This document shows, in pieces, positions 8,421 through 16,827 of a DNA stretch of 64,000 nucleotides (position 1 is its first letter; the number at the start of each line of letters is the position of its first letter). Below the pieces are notes generated by a model. It saw nothing but the letters and a program-made list of their open reading frames with translations. It did no database searches and was not told where the DNA came from. The position numbers were made by a program, and so were the translations under genes. The stretch covers positions 1 to 64,000 of the forward strand of contig JBBRPH010000014.1 of the NCBI GenBank assembly GCA_038228295.1, written 5' to 3'. The stretch comes from JAICKM01 sp038228295. GTDB taxonomy: Bacteria; Chloroflexota; Chloroflexia; QHBQ01; JAICKM01.

Positions 8421-9749
8421 CTAGTTCATCTGATAGCTGGGGCTACTAAGCACCAAGCGCAGCAAGCCGGCCAGTTTGAGATCGCTCGTATCGCTGCCTA
8501 GATAGGTGATCAGCGAGTCGTGCAAAGGGGCCGGATCGGCCCCAGGTAAGGTCAGGGCCAGGGTCGCATCTACCAGCGCAGCGGGGCTGTTGCCGCCGGC
8601 ACGCTGGACGGCCGTTACCGTAGGTAGCGCCGTTGTGGCGGCCGGTTGGAGCAGCAGCCCCTCGACCGTGTTTGTGCGGGCGAAATAGGTGCCGGGGTTC
8701 ATCCAGACGCGCCCGCCGGGCCAACCGGCTACGTTGGTGGGCACATACAGCACCATCCCCATGCTGCCCGTCGCTCGCGCCCAGCCGGTCAATAGGGCCG
8801 GGGTGAGATGGTCGTGCAAGGCCGCGCCGAGGCCGGTCAGTTTGAGCACGCCGATCAGGTACTCCGGCGGGTTCTTCACCGTGGCGTAATGGTTCGCGTC
8901 AGCCTGGAACTCCGGGCTGAGGAACAGCGCCTTCAGCATCGCGCTGATGTTGTGATTGGACTGGATATACACATCGGCCAAGCGGTTCACGCCGCCCATA
9001 TCGGGCGTGTCGTTGACAAACCAGCGCCACATCTTGCGCGCCAGGAACAGGCCCGTCTCGCGCATCCCGGCCAAGATGTCCAGCACGTCGTCGCCGTTCA
9101 GGTTGCCGGTGTGACCCAGCACAGTTTTGCTGCCGCTATCGTGCTGATTGGGCAGGAAACGGTACTGACCGCTGAGGCGGTCGGCACTCCAGCCGGTGAA
9201 AGCGCGCGCCACTTCGCGCACATCGGTCTCGGTGTAGTTGCCGATACCGATGGTGAACAGCTCCATCACTTCGCGGCCCCAGTTCTCGTTGGGATGCCCT
9301 TTGCGGTTGCTGTTGTTGTCGAGCCAAAAGATCATCGCCGGGTCGCGCGCCACACTTTTCAGCAGATCATCAAAGCGGCCTAAGCCCTGATTGCGGAACA
9401 AGTTGTTTTGCGCGTACATCAGGTTGGGGTCTTGGACCTTCTGGATGGCGGTGGCAAAGTGATTATGCCAGAACAGGGTCATCTTTTCCTGCAACGGGCG
9501 CTGAGTATACAGCATCCGCAGCAGCCAGAGGGCCTGGCCGTCACCGATCTTGTTGGCGGCATCGAGGTTCAAGCCGGCTACTGCCACCAGCGTATCGGTG
9601 TCGCTATCGTCTACGGCGGTGGGGGCAAGCAAGCGATCTACCGCGCCCGCATAGCCCAGCGCCGCATATTGGTCGAGTTCATCCGGGGTCCAGCCAAAGC
9701 CGGCCCGCCGCAACAGGTGGGCGGTCCAGCGGCGATCCGCATCGGTCAT
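8421..9749 (-). CDS. DUF1800 family protein
   Basis: A 442-residue member of DUF1800. Supporting segments are the N-terminal HLLRRAGFGWTPDELD, the MTLFWHNHFATAIQKV segment, the ENWGREVMELFTIGIGNYTETDV block and the AFTGWSADR motif. The molecular function is not established. The family is almost always beside DUF1501, and here it is the first gene of a two-gene minus-strand operon. The start ATG has an AAGGAG nine bases upstream. I see no clear signal peptide, unlike its partner, so the pair may be exported together or this member may stay in the cell. Confidence 0.93.
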   Translation of the reverse strand: MTDADRRWTAHLLRRAGFGWTPDELDQYAALGYAGAVDRLLAPTAVDDSDTDTLVAVAGLNLDAANKIGDGQALWLLRMLYTQRPLQEKMTLFWHNHFATAIQKVQDPNLMYAQNNLFRNQGLGRFDDLLKSVARDPAMIFWLDNNSNRKGHPNENWGREVMELFTIGIGNYTETDVREVARAFTGWSADRLSGQYRFLPNQHDSGSKTVLGHTGNLNGDDVLDILAGMRETGLFLARKMWRWFVNDTPDMGGVNRLADVYIQSNHNISAMLKALFLSPEFQADANHYATVKNPPEYLIGVLKLTGLGAALHDHLTPALLTGWARATGSMGMVLYVPTNVAGWPGGRVWMNPGTYFARTNTVEGLLLQPAATTALPTVTAVQRAGGNSPAALVDATLALTLPGADPAPLHDSLITYLGSDTSDLKLAGLLRLVLSSPSYQMN

Positions 9750-10204
9750 AGCGGGAATCTCCTTGCCGGTAGGCCGTAGGCGCTGTGCCGGGGGCCGTGG
9801 GCGGTCTTGAGTCGGTGGCGTGTCAGTCGTCGGTTGTCGGTCGTTAAGATAGCGGCGCGGCTTTGCGCCGAATAGTGGTTAGCGCTGTAGCGGCGCGGTT
9901 TAGCGGCGCCGGGCGGGTGTCCACCGACCTTAGTATACCAAGTCCGGCAGTGCGTCTAGTTAGCGGCAGGTAATCACTATGTAAAATCTTTGTAAAATAT
10001 TCGGTACGCCGGATCACAGCGCGGAATTCACATCGGTTGCAGCGTAGTGGCCCGGCATTAGACACGCCTATTTGGCACATGATTTGCCTATCGTAGCCGC
10101 AAGAGCAGACCTCGCGTAAGCGGGGCTTCCCTACAGGCCAAAATAGACAGCACTATAGCAGCCGGCCTCTACCTAAAGAGGACGAGCTATTGAGGAGGTC
10201 TCTG
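9750..10204. other. Intergenic region between divergent units, no gene recognised
   Basis: No convincing reading frame. It starts with a phrase of tandem-like GGCCGTGGG words (9771-9807) of the kind found at several places in this window. It contains a small GGCGC/GCGCC hairpin near 9850-9870 and an AT-rich patch with two direct copies of TGTAAAAT 11 bases apart (9980-9987 and 9991-9998). The latter could be an operator or promoter part. The promoters of the DUF1800 gene (-) and of the small hydrophilic gene (+) should both lie here, but I cannot assign -35/-10 pairs with confidence. Confidence 0.5.
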
Positions 10205-10480
10205 ATGACTAGCGGGGAACGCGGTAAGCAAAACGAGCAGCAAGGCCAGATGGAAGAGCGCGACGGCATGAACCGGGGCGACGTGGGCGAGCAAGTGCGC
10301 GACGCAGCCAAAGATGTAGCCGGCAAGGTCAAGCAGGGCGTGGACAATGTGGCCGATACCCGGAGCGGCCGCCAAAACGATCTGGCAGGCAGGCAGCACA
10401 ACTACGGGCGCGATGCTCAGACCTGGACCGAACACCGCGCTGATGATGTGAAAGATGCGGTCAATCGCGTCGGCGAGTAA
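10205..10480 (+). CDS. Small hydrophilic CsbD/LEA-like protein
   Basis: A 91-residue, strongly charged protein with no hydrophobic core. It is rich in Asp, Arg, Gln, Gly and Lys. The middle part EQVRDAAKDVAGKVKQGVDN has the periodic amphipathic pattern of CsbD-like and late-embryogenesis-abundant-like stress proteins, which are often induced by general stress and are intrinsically disordered. The ATG at 10205 is preceded by GGAGG six bases upstream, so I prefer it to the in-frame TTG at 10190. It is followed by a strong terminator. The function is inferred only from composition. Confidence 0.7.
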   Translation: MTSGERGKQNEQQGQMEERDGMNRGDVGEQVRDAAKDVAGKVKQGVDNVADTRSGRQNDLAGRQHNYGRDAQTWTEHRADDVKDAVNRVGE

Positions 10481-10529
10481 GCGCAAAGCTAACAAATGCT
10501 AAGTGACAAGTCAGGTTTTGGCTTGTGGC

Positions 10530-10568
10530 GAGCGCCCGCACCGGTTGAACCGGTGCGGGCGCTCTTTT
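10530..10568 (+). terminator. Rho-independent terminator
   Basis: A 15-bp perfect GC-rich stem (GAGCGCCCGCACCGG and its complement) with a TTGAA loop, followed directly by TTTT. It ends the transcript of the small hydrophilic protein gene. Confidence 0.92.
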
Positions 10569-10580
10569 AGGGTCGGCGGC

Positions 10581-10609
10581 TTTTCGCCCACCGGGCTTTA
10601 CGCTATACT
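10581..10609 (+). promoter_or_regulatory. Candidate sigma-70-type promoter in front of a gene remnant
   Basis: TTTTCG at 10581-10586 and TATACT at 10604-10609 with 17-base spacing. It precedes the GGGGAG and ATG (10655) of the broken glycosyltransferase gene. The -10 box is good and the -35 box is poor. Confidence 0.45.
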
Positions 10610-10654
10610 GGCGATGCCGCGTGGGTAATCGCCACAACGCCGGGGAGCCTAGCT

Positions 10655-11031
10655 ATGCGGATGGGAATTGTGGCCGATATTTATACACCTACCGGCCTTT
10701 GTGCGCGTGCTGACGCAGCGCCAATCTGACGATTAACTACGGTGAAGCAGCGGCGATCAACTATTACGGCTCCCGTTATGGCCTGCCGCAAGCGATCAGC
10801 GGCCACAACAACTACTATCTCTGGGGGCCGGGCGCGGCCTGGGGGTCGGCAGTACTCACCATCGGCATCCCCCCGCCGCGCCTAGCCACGCTGTTTAGCG
10901 AGGTCACCCAAGCCGGGCTGATCACCTGCAACTACTGCACCAGCGAAGAAAACAACGTGCCGATTTACCTGGCGCGGGGGGCGAAGCTGCCCATCGAACA
11001 GGCGTGGCCGTTGTTGAAGCATTACAATTAG
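10655..11031 (+). pseudogene. Composite remnant of glycosyltransferase genes
   Basis: An ATG with ribosome-binding site (GGGGAG) begins MRMGIVADIYTPTG, which resembles the N-terminus of a GT4 glycosyltransferase, but the frame stops at 10727. From about 10720 another frame is open to the TAG at 11029. It encodes about 100 residues ending in KHYN and includes INYYGSRYGLPQAISGHNNY and YLWGPG. That is the periplasmic C-terminal part of a GT39/ArnT-like membrane glycosyltransferase. No membrane domain is present. I infer a deletion that joined the 5' end of one glycosyltransferase gene to the 3' end of another. The GT4 part is short and less sure than the GT39 part. Confidence 0.7.
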
Positions 11032-11050
11032 CATCGGGTGGTGCTATACT
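11022..11050 (+). promoter_or_regulatory. Candidate promoter upstream of the HEAT-repeat gene
   Basis: TTACAA at 11022-11027 and TATACT at 11045-11050 with 17-base spacing. It overlaps the end of the glycosyltransferase remnant and precedes the PPOX remnant and the HEAT-repeat gene. Confidence 0.5.
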
Positions 11051-11093
11051 GCGGCTATACGCACTTTAGGATGACTCAGCAGGCGGCTAGACC

Positions 11094-11202
11094 ATGCAGC
11101 AGGGGCGCGCGGCGGCGCGCCTTTCTCGTGGAGCAGCTCCGCCCGGCGAAGATCGCCACGGTGCGCGCTGATGGGCGACCCCATGTGCTGCCGGAAGGAT
11201 AA
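11094..11202 (+). pseudogene. Remnant of a PPOX-class (pyridoxamine-phosphate-oxidase-like/F420) enzyme gene
   Basis: In the frame ending with TAA at 11200-11202 the sequence reads RAFLVEQLRPAKIATVRADG followed by RPHVLP. This is the characteristic N-terminal strand of PPOX-class F420-dependent proteins. The ATG at 11094 is in another frame, so a frameshift separates start and body, and only about 30 codons remain of a ~130-residue family. It now forms part of the 5' leader of the HEAT-repeat gene, whose ribosome-binding site (GGAAGGA) overlaps its last codons. Confidence 0.65.
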
Positions 11203-11206
11203 GGCT

Positions 11207-12112
11207 ATGCCTACTAACGACCAAACAGATACCCCAGCGCAAGGGCAGGCTTCCGCATATAACGATCTGAATCAGCGCAAACCCGAAGAAGCGCGCAACG
11301 ATCCGCGCAGCACAGCCGAACTGATCCAGTTAGCCTTGAGCCAAGATGAGAACGACGATGACTATTGGGAAACCCTATTTATTCTTTACTACCGGGCGAC
11401 GCATGATATTGTCGAGGCCGCCCGCCTGCTGTGCCAGAGTCCGCTGCCGCAGGAACGATCCCTCGGCGCGGCCCTGCTCGGCCAACTGGGTATTCCAGAG
11501 CGGGCCTTCCCCGCCGAGTCGCTCGAAATTCTCTGTGACCTCATTAAGCGGGAAAACGATCCGAAAGTGCTGGAAACTGCGCTCTTTAGTCTGGGTCACC
11601 TCCCTGATCCACAGACCATTGACGTGCGATTGCAGTTCAAGCGCCACCCTAATGCCGATGTAAGATTTGCGGTAACGCAAGGTTTTGCGGCCTGTAAAGA
11701 CCCGCGTGCCATTCAGGCTCTAGTCGAATTGTCCACTGATGAAAACTCCGACGTGCGAGACTGGGCAACCTTCGGCTTAGGATCGCAGATTGAGACTGAT
11801 ACGCCGACGATCCGCGAAGCACTGTTGCAACGCTTGACCGACACGGATAACGACACACGCGGCGAAGCTCTCGTAGGCTTAGCCCTACGCAAAGATATGC
11901 GCGTGCTAGAGGCGCTCATGGCCGAACTAGAGCGCGCCGATGTAGGATCGCTGGCGGTCGAAGCCGCCGAAACACTGGCTGACCCCTGCCGCTGCCCCGC
12001 TTTGCGGCGCCTCCAGGCCGATTGCCCCACTGATACGCAGATCGCTGCTGCCCTGAGTGCGTGTGGCTGCCTCGTATCAAGTAGCGCCGTGGGCGAGCTA
12101 ATCGGCGCGTAG
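11207..12112 (+). CDS. HEAT-repeat protein
   Basis: A 301-residue soluble protein built from helical pairs of ~31 residues: ERSLGAALLGQLGIP, DPKVLETALFSLGHLPDP, HPNADVRFAVTQGFAACKD, NSDVRDWATFGLGSQIETD, DNDTRGEALVGLALRKD. This is the HEAT/PBS-lyase pattern, with Asp-Val-Arg at the inter-helix turn. Such solenoids mediate protein-protein contacts, and no catalytic motif is visible. I chose the ATG at 11207 because GGAAGGA lies eight bases upstream. An in-frame ATG at 11171 would start inside the PPOX remnant. The N-terminal ~45 residues are polar and likely disordered. Confidence 0.85.
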   Translation: MPTNDQTDTPAQGQASAYNDLNQRKPEEARNDPRSTAELIQLALSQDENDDDYWETLFILYYRATHDIVEAARLLCQSPLPQERSLGAALLGQLGIPERAFPAESLEILCDLIKRENDPKVLETALFSLGHLPDPQTIDVRLQFKRHPNADVRFAVTQGFAACKDPRAIQALVELSTDENSDVRDWATFGLGSQIETDTPTIREALLQRLTDTDNDTRGEALVGLALRKDMRVLEALMAELERADVGSLAVEAAETLADPCRCPALRRLQADCPTDTQIAAALSACGCLVSSSAVGELIGA

Positions 12113-12253
12113 CCCTGAGATGGAAGCAGGCTGTCCCCTCATACAGCCCGAATACGACATAGCGATGATACGGCCGGCATCCCACCCTTGCCACGGGCAG
12201 AGCCGTGTCGTACCCACCCCCCGCGCCGGCACAACCAACCCAGCCCCCATCAA

Positions 12254-12280
12254 TCTCCGTGTCTCCGTGCCTCCGTGGTG
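12254..12280. repeat. CTCCGTG heptad repeat phrase
   Basis: ATCTCCGTGTCTCCGTGCCT and onward: three near-identical CTCCGTG units between the HEAT-repeat gene and the end of aroC. The same phrase occurs at 16839-16854 (complement) and 16931-16957. Confidence 0.75.
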
Positions 12281-12352
12281 AACCCCACGCACCACCGCTG
12301 CGCGGCCCTTCGCGTTCTGCGCGGATCGAAACCGCCACAGGAACCCCGCGCC

Positions 12353-13498
12353 CTACTCCGCCGGCAGCGGGGCAAAGTGCGGCACGCGGGGCAGCGGCCA
12401 ACGGGCCAGCATTTCGGCCAGGCTGTCGCCGCCCAGCTTGGCGTGCAGCGCGTCGGCCAGCACCCAGGCCACCATCGCCTCGCCCACCACGGCGGCGGCG
12501 GGCACCGCGCAAAAGTCCGAACGCTGGTAGGTGGTCGGGGTCTCCTGACCGGTCGCCATGTCCACCGTGGTCAGCGGGTTGATCGTCGTGGAGATCGGCT
12601 TCATGGCGGCGCGCACCAGCAGCGGTTCGCCGGTGGTCACGCCGCCTTCCAGACCACCGGAGCGGTTAGTGTGACGCTGCGGACCGGTCGGGCCGGCGTA
12701 AATCTGGTCATGCACATCGCGGCCCTCGCGCAGGGCGTTGGCGAAGGCCGATCCGATCTCCACGCCTTTGATCGCCTGGATGCTCATCACCGCGCCGGCT
12801 AATTGGCCGTCCAGGCGGCGGTCGTAATGCACATAGCTGCCCAGGCCCACCGGCAGCCCCGTCGCCCAGACGAGGAAGATGCCGCCCAGCGTGTTGCCGG
12901 TGCGCCGGGCGTGGTCCACCAGCGCCTTCATCGCCTCCGTCGCCGCCGGGTCGGGGCAGCGCATCTCCGACGCTTCAGCGGCCGTTTGCAACGCGGCGTA
13001 GTCGCTATCGGGGATCGTGGCCTGCGCGCTGCCGACCGATTCGACATAGCTGCCGACGTGGATGCCGAAGGGGGCCAGCAGGGCGCGGGCCACAGCACCA
13101 GCGGCGACACGGGCGGCGGTTTCGCGCGCGCTGCTGCGTTCCAGGGCGATTCGCATATCGGGCAGGTCGTATTTGGTCGCGCCGACCAGATCGGCGTGGC
13201 CGGGGCGCGGCGCGGTGATGCGCGGCTGGGCGCGCTTCTGCTGATTAGCGTAATCGCGGTTTTCGATGCGGAAGACGACGGGGCCGCCGGTGGTCACGCC
13301 GGCCTGCACGCCGCCCGTCACCTCCACTGCGTCCTTTTCGATCCGCATCCGCCCGCCGCGCCCGTAACCGCCCTGGCGGCGCACCAAATCGGTGTTGATC
13401 GCCTCTTCCGATAACGGCAGGCCGGCGGGCAGCCCCTCAATAATCACGGTCAGGGCGGGGCCGTGCGACTCGCCGCCGGTCAAGAAACGGTGCATCAT
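12353..13498 (-). CDS. aroC: Chorismate synthase
   Basis: A 381-residue enzyme that converts EPSP to chorismate (FMN-dependent), the last step of the shikimate pathway. Diagnostic segments: N-terminal FLTGGESHGPALT (His in the active site), YGRGGRMRIEKD, RPGHADLVGATKY, the RSSARETAARVAAGA signature and the SGGLEGGVTTGEPL block. Length matches the family. The start overlaps the aroE stop by 4 bases (13495-13498), so the two are coupled. It is the last gene of the trp/aro run. The C-terminus ends next to a non-coding region containing a repeat phrase. Confidence 0.97.
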   Translation of the reverse strand: MMHRFLTGGESHGPALTVIIEGLPAGLPLSEEAINTDLVRRQGGYGRGGRMRIEKDAVEVTGGVQAGVTTGGPVVFRIENRDYANQQKRAQPRITAPRPGHADLVGATKYDLPDMRIALERSSARETAARVAAGAVARALLAPFGIHVGSYVESVGSAQATIPDSDYAALQTAAEASEMRCPDPAATEAMKALVDHARRTGNTLGGIFLVWATGLPVGLGSYVHYDRRLDGQLAGAVMSIQAIKGVEIGSAFANALREGRDVHDQIYAGPTGPQRHTNRSGGLEGGVTTGEPLLVRAAMKPISTTINPLTTVDMATGQETPTTYQRSDFCAVPAAAVVGEAMVAWVLADALHAKLGGDSLAEMLARWPLPRVPHFAPLPAE

Positions 13499-14355
13499 AG
13501 GGCATCTCCCAGCGCCAGTAGCGCCTGTTCGGCGGCGGTTCGCATGAGGCGGCGCGGCGCGTCCAGGCCGGTCCAGATCGTGTAAGCGGCGGCACCTTGC
13601 GCGACCAGCATCGCCAGACCGTTGCCGGTGCGACAGCCGGCGGCAGCGGCGCGCGCCAGCAAGCGCGTTTCGTAAGGCCGATAGATCAGGTCGTAGACGG
13701 TCAAATCGGCCGGCAGCGCGACTTCCGGCGGCAGGGGATCAGCCGCCGTATGCGGCCACATCCCCACCGGCGTGGTGTTGACCAGCAGGTGCGCGCCGGG
13801 CAGCCGGGCGCCGGCCGTTGGCCCATCCAGCAGGCCGGGCACAATCGTGTCGCCCCCCGGCAACGACTGGGCCAGCGCGGCGGCTTGTTCCAGGCGGCGC
13901 GCCAGCAGGTGGATCGTCCAGCCGTGGCGCAGCAACACCCACACGACGGCACGCGCCGACCCGCCCGCGCCTAGCACCACCGCCTGCCCCGCCCCGCGCC
14001 GTCCATCGGGCTGCGCGGCCAGTGAGTCCTCGAAGCCGAAGGTGTCGGTGTTATAGCCGATCAGCCGGTCGCCCTCCACCTGGATCGTGTTCACCGCGCC
14101 CAGCACCTCGGCATCGCCGCGCAACGCATCAAGCAACGGCGCAACAGCGGTCTTGTAGGGCACTGTGACGTTGCCGCCCAGCCAGCCGCCTGTCCGCATT
14201 GCCGCTAGTAGATCGGTGAGGCCGGACGCAGGCACATCCAGCAGTTCATAACGATGCGGCAAGCCCGCCGCCGCAAACGCTGCATCTTGCAGCGCAGGCG
14301 ATAAGCTATGGCCCAGCGGCCGGCCGATCAGCCCGACACGCAAGGGACTAGCCAA
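13495..14355 (-). CDS. aroE: Shikimate dehydrogenase
   Basis: NADP-dependent reduction of 3-dehydroshikimate to shikimate. Motifs: RVGLIGRPLGHSLSPALQDA (substrate Ser pair), NVTVPYK with the catalytic Lys, NTDTFGF with the catalytic Asp, and the NADP loop VVLGAGGSARAV. About 286 residues from the TTG at 14355, which overlaps the aroA stop. An alternative in-frame TTG lies at 14382. There is no ATG at a suitable position, and the only Shine-Dalgarno-like AGGA is about 12 bases upstream of 14355, so the exact start is open. The very short spacing suggests coupled translation with aroA and aroC. Confidence 0.95.
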   Translation of the reverse strand: MASPLRVGLIGRPLGHSLSPALQDAAFAAAGLPHRYELLDVPASGLTDLLAAMRTGGWLGGNVTVPYKTAVAPLLDALRGDAEVLGAVNTIQVEGDRLIGYNTDTFGFEDSLAAQPDGRRGAGQAVVLGAGGSARAVVWVLLRHGWTIHLLARRLEQAAALAQSLPGGDTIVPGLLDGPTAGARLPGAHLLVNTTPVGMWPHTAADPLPPEVALPADLTVYDLIYRPYETRLLARAAAAGCRTGNGLAMLVAQGAAAYTIWTGLDAPRRLMRTAAEQALLALGDAL

Positions 14356-15724
14356 GGTAACTTTCAGTCCTACCCGGCTCAATTCGTGCGCCCAGCAGGG
14401 TCAGCGCGGCCGGGAAGTCAGGATAGCTTTTGCCGATGCTGTCCATACCGCTCACGGTCGTCTCGCCGTCAGCCACCAGCCCCGCGACCAGCAGCGCCAT
14501 TGCGATGCGGTGATCGCCGTGCGAATCCACGGCCGCGCCGCGTAACGGGGTTGGCCCTTCGATGCGGAAGCCGTCGGGCAGTGGCTCAATCGCCACACCC
14601 AGCGCCCGTAGTTCAGCGACGATGGTAGCGATACGGTCGCTCTCTTTGACGCGCAGTTCGCCTGCATCGCGCACTTCGGTCACGCCGACCGCCTGGCCGG
14701 CGACCACAGCCAGCACCGGCAGTTCGTCAATCAGACGCGGGATCAGCGCGCCGGCAATGGTGGTGCCGTGCAAGGGACGTGCTTCCACCAGCAGATCGGC
14801 TAGCGGTTCGCCGTTGCCCTCGCGCTCATTATCCAGGCGGATCTCTGCGCCCATCGCCCGCAGGGCGTCCAAGATGCCGGTGCGCGTCGGATTGACCCCC
14901 ACCCCCTCGATGCGGACTTGGGCATCGGGCACCAGCACCGCCGCCGCCAGCACGAAAGCTGCCGAGGATATATCACCCGGAACGTGCAGCGTCAGCGGCT
15001 GCAAGGGGCCACGCTCGATACGGATCGCGCCGGCTTTGGTGATGCTGATCGCCGCACCCATCGCCTTGAGCATCCGCTCGCTATGATCGCGGCTGGGCTG
15101 CGGCTCGCGCACCGTTGTGCGCCCCTCAGCGGCCAAGCCGGCCAGTAGTACGGCGGTCTTGACTTGCGCGCTGGCGATAGGCGTCTGATACTCGATAGCC
15201 TGTAACCCGCCACCCTGGATACTGAGGGGGGCCAACGTACCGCCCGCCCGGCCCAGGATCGTCGCCCCCATACGGCGCAACGGCTCGGCCACGCGGTCCA
15301 TTGGGCGCGTCCGTAGTTGGGCGTTGCCGTCCAGGATGCTGGTGAACGGCTGCCCGGCCAACAGACCCGCCGCCAGCCGCAGCGTGGTGCCCGATCCGCC
15401 GCAGGCCAGCAGCCGATCCGGCTCGCGCAAGCCCGTCGGCCCGCTGCCGTGGATTGTCACGGTGTCGCCGTCCTGCGTCACGGTCACGCCCAGACCGCGC
15501 ACCACTTCGAGCGTAGCCAGGCAGTCGTCGCCCGGCGGGAAGCCGTAGATCACCGTCGGCCCCTCAGCCAGCGCGCCGAACAGTGCCGCGCGGTGGGCAA
15601 TCGCCTTATCGCCCGGCACACTCACGCGCCCCAGCAGGCGCTGGGTCGGCCCAATGACACACAGGCTATCGCTGCTCCGTTGATCGCCTTCAATACTCCG
15701 CTGATCGCCCTCGATACTCGTCAT
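14348..15724 (-). CDS. aroA: 3-phosphoshikimate 1-carboxyvinyltransferase (EPSP synthase)
   Basis: Condenses shikimate-3-phosphate with PEP. Recognised by VSVPGDKAIAHRAALFGALA (canonical GDKSISHR with Ala in place of Ser), CGGSGTTLRLAAGLLA, IASAQVKTAVLLAGLAA, RVKESDR-type LRVKESDRIATIVAEL, DHRIAMALLVAG and GKSYPDFP. ATG at 15724 has GGGAGGG seven bases upstream. An overlapping GTG at 15727 is less well placed. The first ~16 residues contain a direct duplication (IEGDQRS twice) from a 21-base tandem repeat and lie outside the enzyme fold. About 458 residues, slightly longer than usual because of this tail. Confidence 0.97.
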   Translation of the reverse strand: MTSIEGDQRSIEGDQRSSDSLCVIGPTQRLLGRVSVPGDKAIAHRAALFGALAEGPTVIYGFPPGDDCLATLEVVRGLGVTVTQDGDTVTIHGSGPTGLREPDRLLACGGSGTTLRLAAGLLAGQPFTSILDGNAQLRTRPMDRVAEPLRRMGATILGRAGGTLAPLSIQGGGLQAIEYQTPIASAQVKTAVLLAGLAAEGRTTVREPQPSRDHSERMLKAMGAAISITKAGAIRIERGPLQPLTLHVPGDISSAAFVLAAAVLVPDAQVRIEGVGVNPTRTGILDALRAMGAEIRLDNEREGNGEPLADLLVEARPLHGTTIAGALIPRLIDELPVLAVVAGQAVGVTEVRDAGELRVKESDRIATIVAELRALGVAIEPLPDGFRIEGPTPLRGAAVDSHGDHRIAMALLVAGLVADGETTVSGMDSIGKSYPDFPAALTLLGARIEPGRTESYLG

Positions 15725-15744
15725 CACGCTACCCTCCCCTGCTG

Positions 15745-16782
15745 TTATACCCCCGCCGGGGCGGGCAGCGCAACCCCGCGCCCGATGGCGGCGCTGATGC
15801 GTTGCAAATCCGCGATCAGGTCGGCACAGCGAGCTGGGCGCAGCGATTGGCCGCCGTCGGATAGCGCCTCTTCGGGGTGCTGGTGGACCTCAACGATCAC
15901 CCCGTCGGCTCCGGCGGCCACAGCGGCCCGCGAAATGGGGATAACCAGATCCCAGCGCCCGGTGCCGTGGCTAGGGTCGGCGATCACCGGCAGATGCGTC
16001 AATAGCCCCAACATGGGGATAGCGTTCACATCGAAGGTATAGCGCGTGGACGGCTCGAAGGTGCGGATGCCACGCTCACACAGCACCACGTTGGGGTTGC
16101 CCTGGCTCAGGATGTATTCCGCCGCCAGCAACAACTCTTCCAGGGTGCTGCTCATGCCGCGCTTCAGCAGCACCGGCTTACGCTGCGCGCCCACCGCTTC
16201 GAGCAGGCGGTAGTTCTGCATATTGCGCGTACCGATTTGCAGCATATCGGCATATTCGGCGACCAAACCCACCTCGTCGGTGCCCATCACTTCGGTGACG
16301 ATTGCCATGCCGTAGCGCACGCGCACATCGGCCAGGATTTGCAATCCGTTTTCGCCCATGCCCTGGAAGGCATAGGGCGAGGTGCGCGGCTTGAACGCGC
16401 CGCCGCGAAAAATCCGCACGCCCATACCGGCCAGCGTCGCGGCCAGTTCCATCGTCTGCGCCCGGCTTTCGACCGAACACGGCCCGGCCATGATCACCAC
16501 ATCCGGCCCGCCGATGGCCTGATCGCCCACTTGCACCACCGTATCTTGCGGGTGAAAGTCGCGGCTCGCCAGCTTGTAGGGGGCCAGGATCGGCACGACC
16601 CGATCCACGCCGCTCAACATCCCGATCTCGTCGGGGTTGATGCCGCGCTCGTCGCCCAGCATCCCGATACACACCCGCTCGCTGCCGGGGGCCAGCACCG
16701 GCGTGTTGCCCAGCGCGCGCACCCGCGCCATCACGGCTTCCACTTCGGCCTCTTCGACGCCGATTCGCATGACGATTAACAT
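15745..16782 (-). CDS. aroF: 3-deoxy-7-phosphoheptulonate synthase (DAHP synthase, type I-beta with N-terminal regulatory domain)
   Basis: First step of the shikimate pathway: PEP plus erythrose-4-phosphate to DAHP. A 345-residue protein with an N-terminal ferredoxin-like/ACT-like domain (about 1-70, MLIVMRIGVEEAEVEAVM), as in the Thermotoga-type enzyme, then the TIM barrel with IMAGPCSVES, FRGGAFKPRTSPY, IGTRNMQNY, KPVLLKRGMSSTLEE and ADPSHGTGRWDLV. The start ATG at 16782 has AGAGGAG about seven bases upstream. A much longer open frame upstream is only repeat sequence. The N-domain usually gives feedback inhibition by an aromatic amino acid. The gap to trpG is 145 bases and holds a repeat element. 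Confidence 0.96.
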   Translation of the reverse strand: MLIVMRIGVEEAEVEAVMARVRALGNTPVLAPGSERVCIGMLGDERGINPDEIGMLSGVDRVVPILAPYKLASRDFHPQDTVVQVGDQAIGGPDVVIMAGPCSVESRAQTMELAATLAGMGVRIFRGGAFKPRTSPYAFQGMGENGLQILADVRVRYGMAIVTEVMGTDEVGLVAEYADMLQIGTRNMQNYRLLEAVGAQRKPVLLKRGMSSTLEELLLAAEYILSQGNPNVVLCERGIRTFEPSTRYTFDVNAIPMLGLLTHLPVIADPSHGTGRWDLVIPISRAAVAAGADGVIVEVHQHPEEALSDGGQSLRPARCADLIADLQRISAAIGRGVALPAPAGV

Positions 16783-16827
16783 AGTTCTGCTCCTCTTGTG
16801 GGCCGTGGGCCGTGGACTGTGGACCGG

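Noticed and set aside
12188..13414. Plus-strand frames over aroC
   Set aside because: Antisense to chorismate synthase; composition typical of a GC-rich shadow frame.
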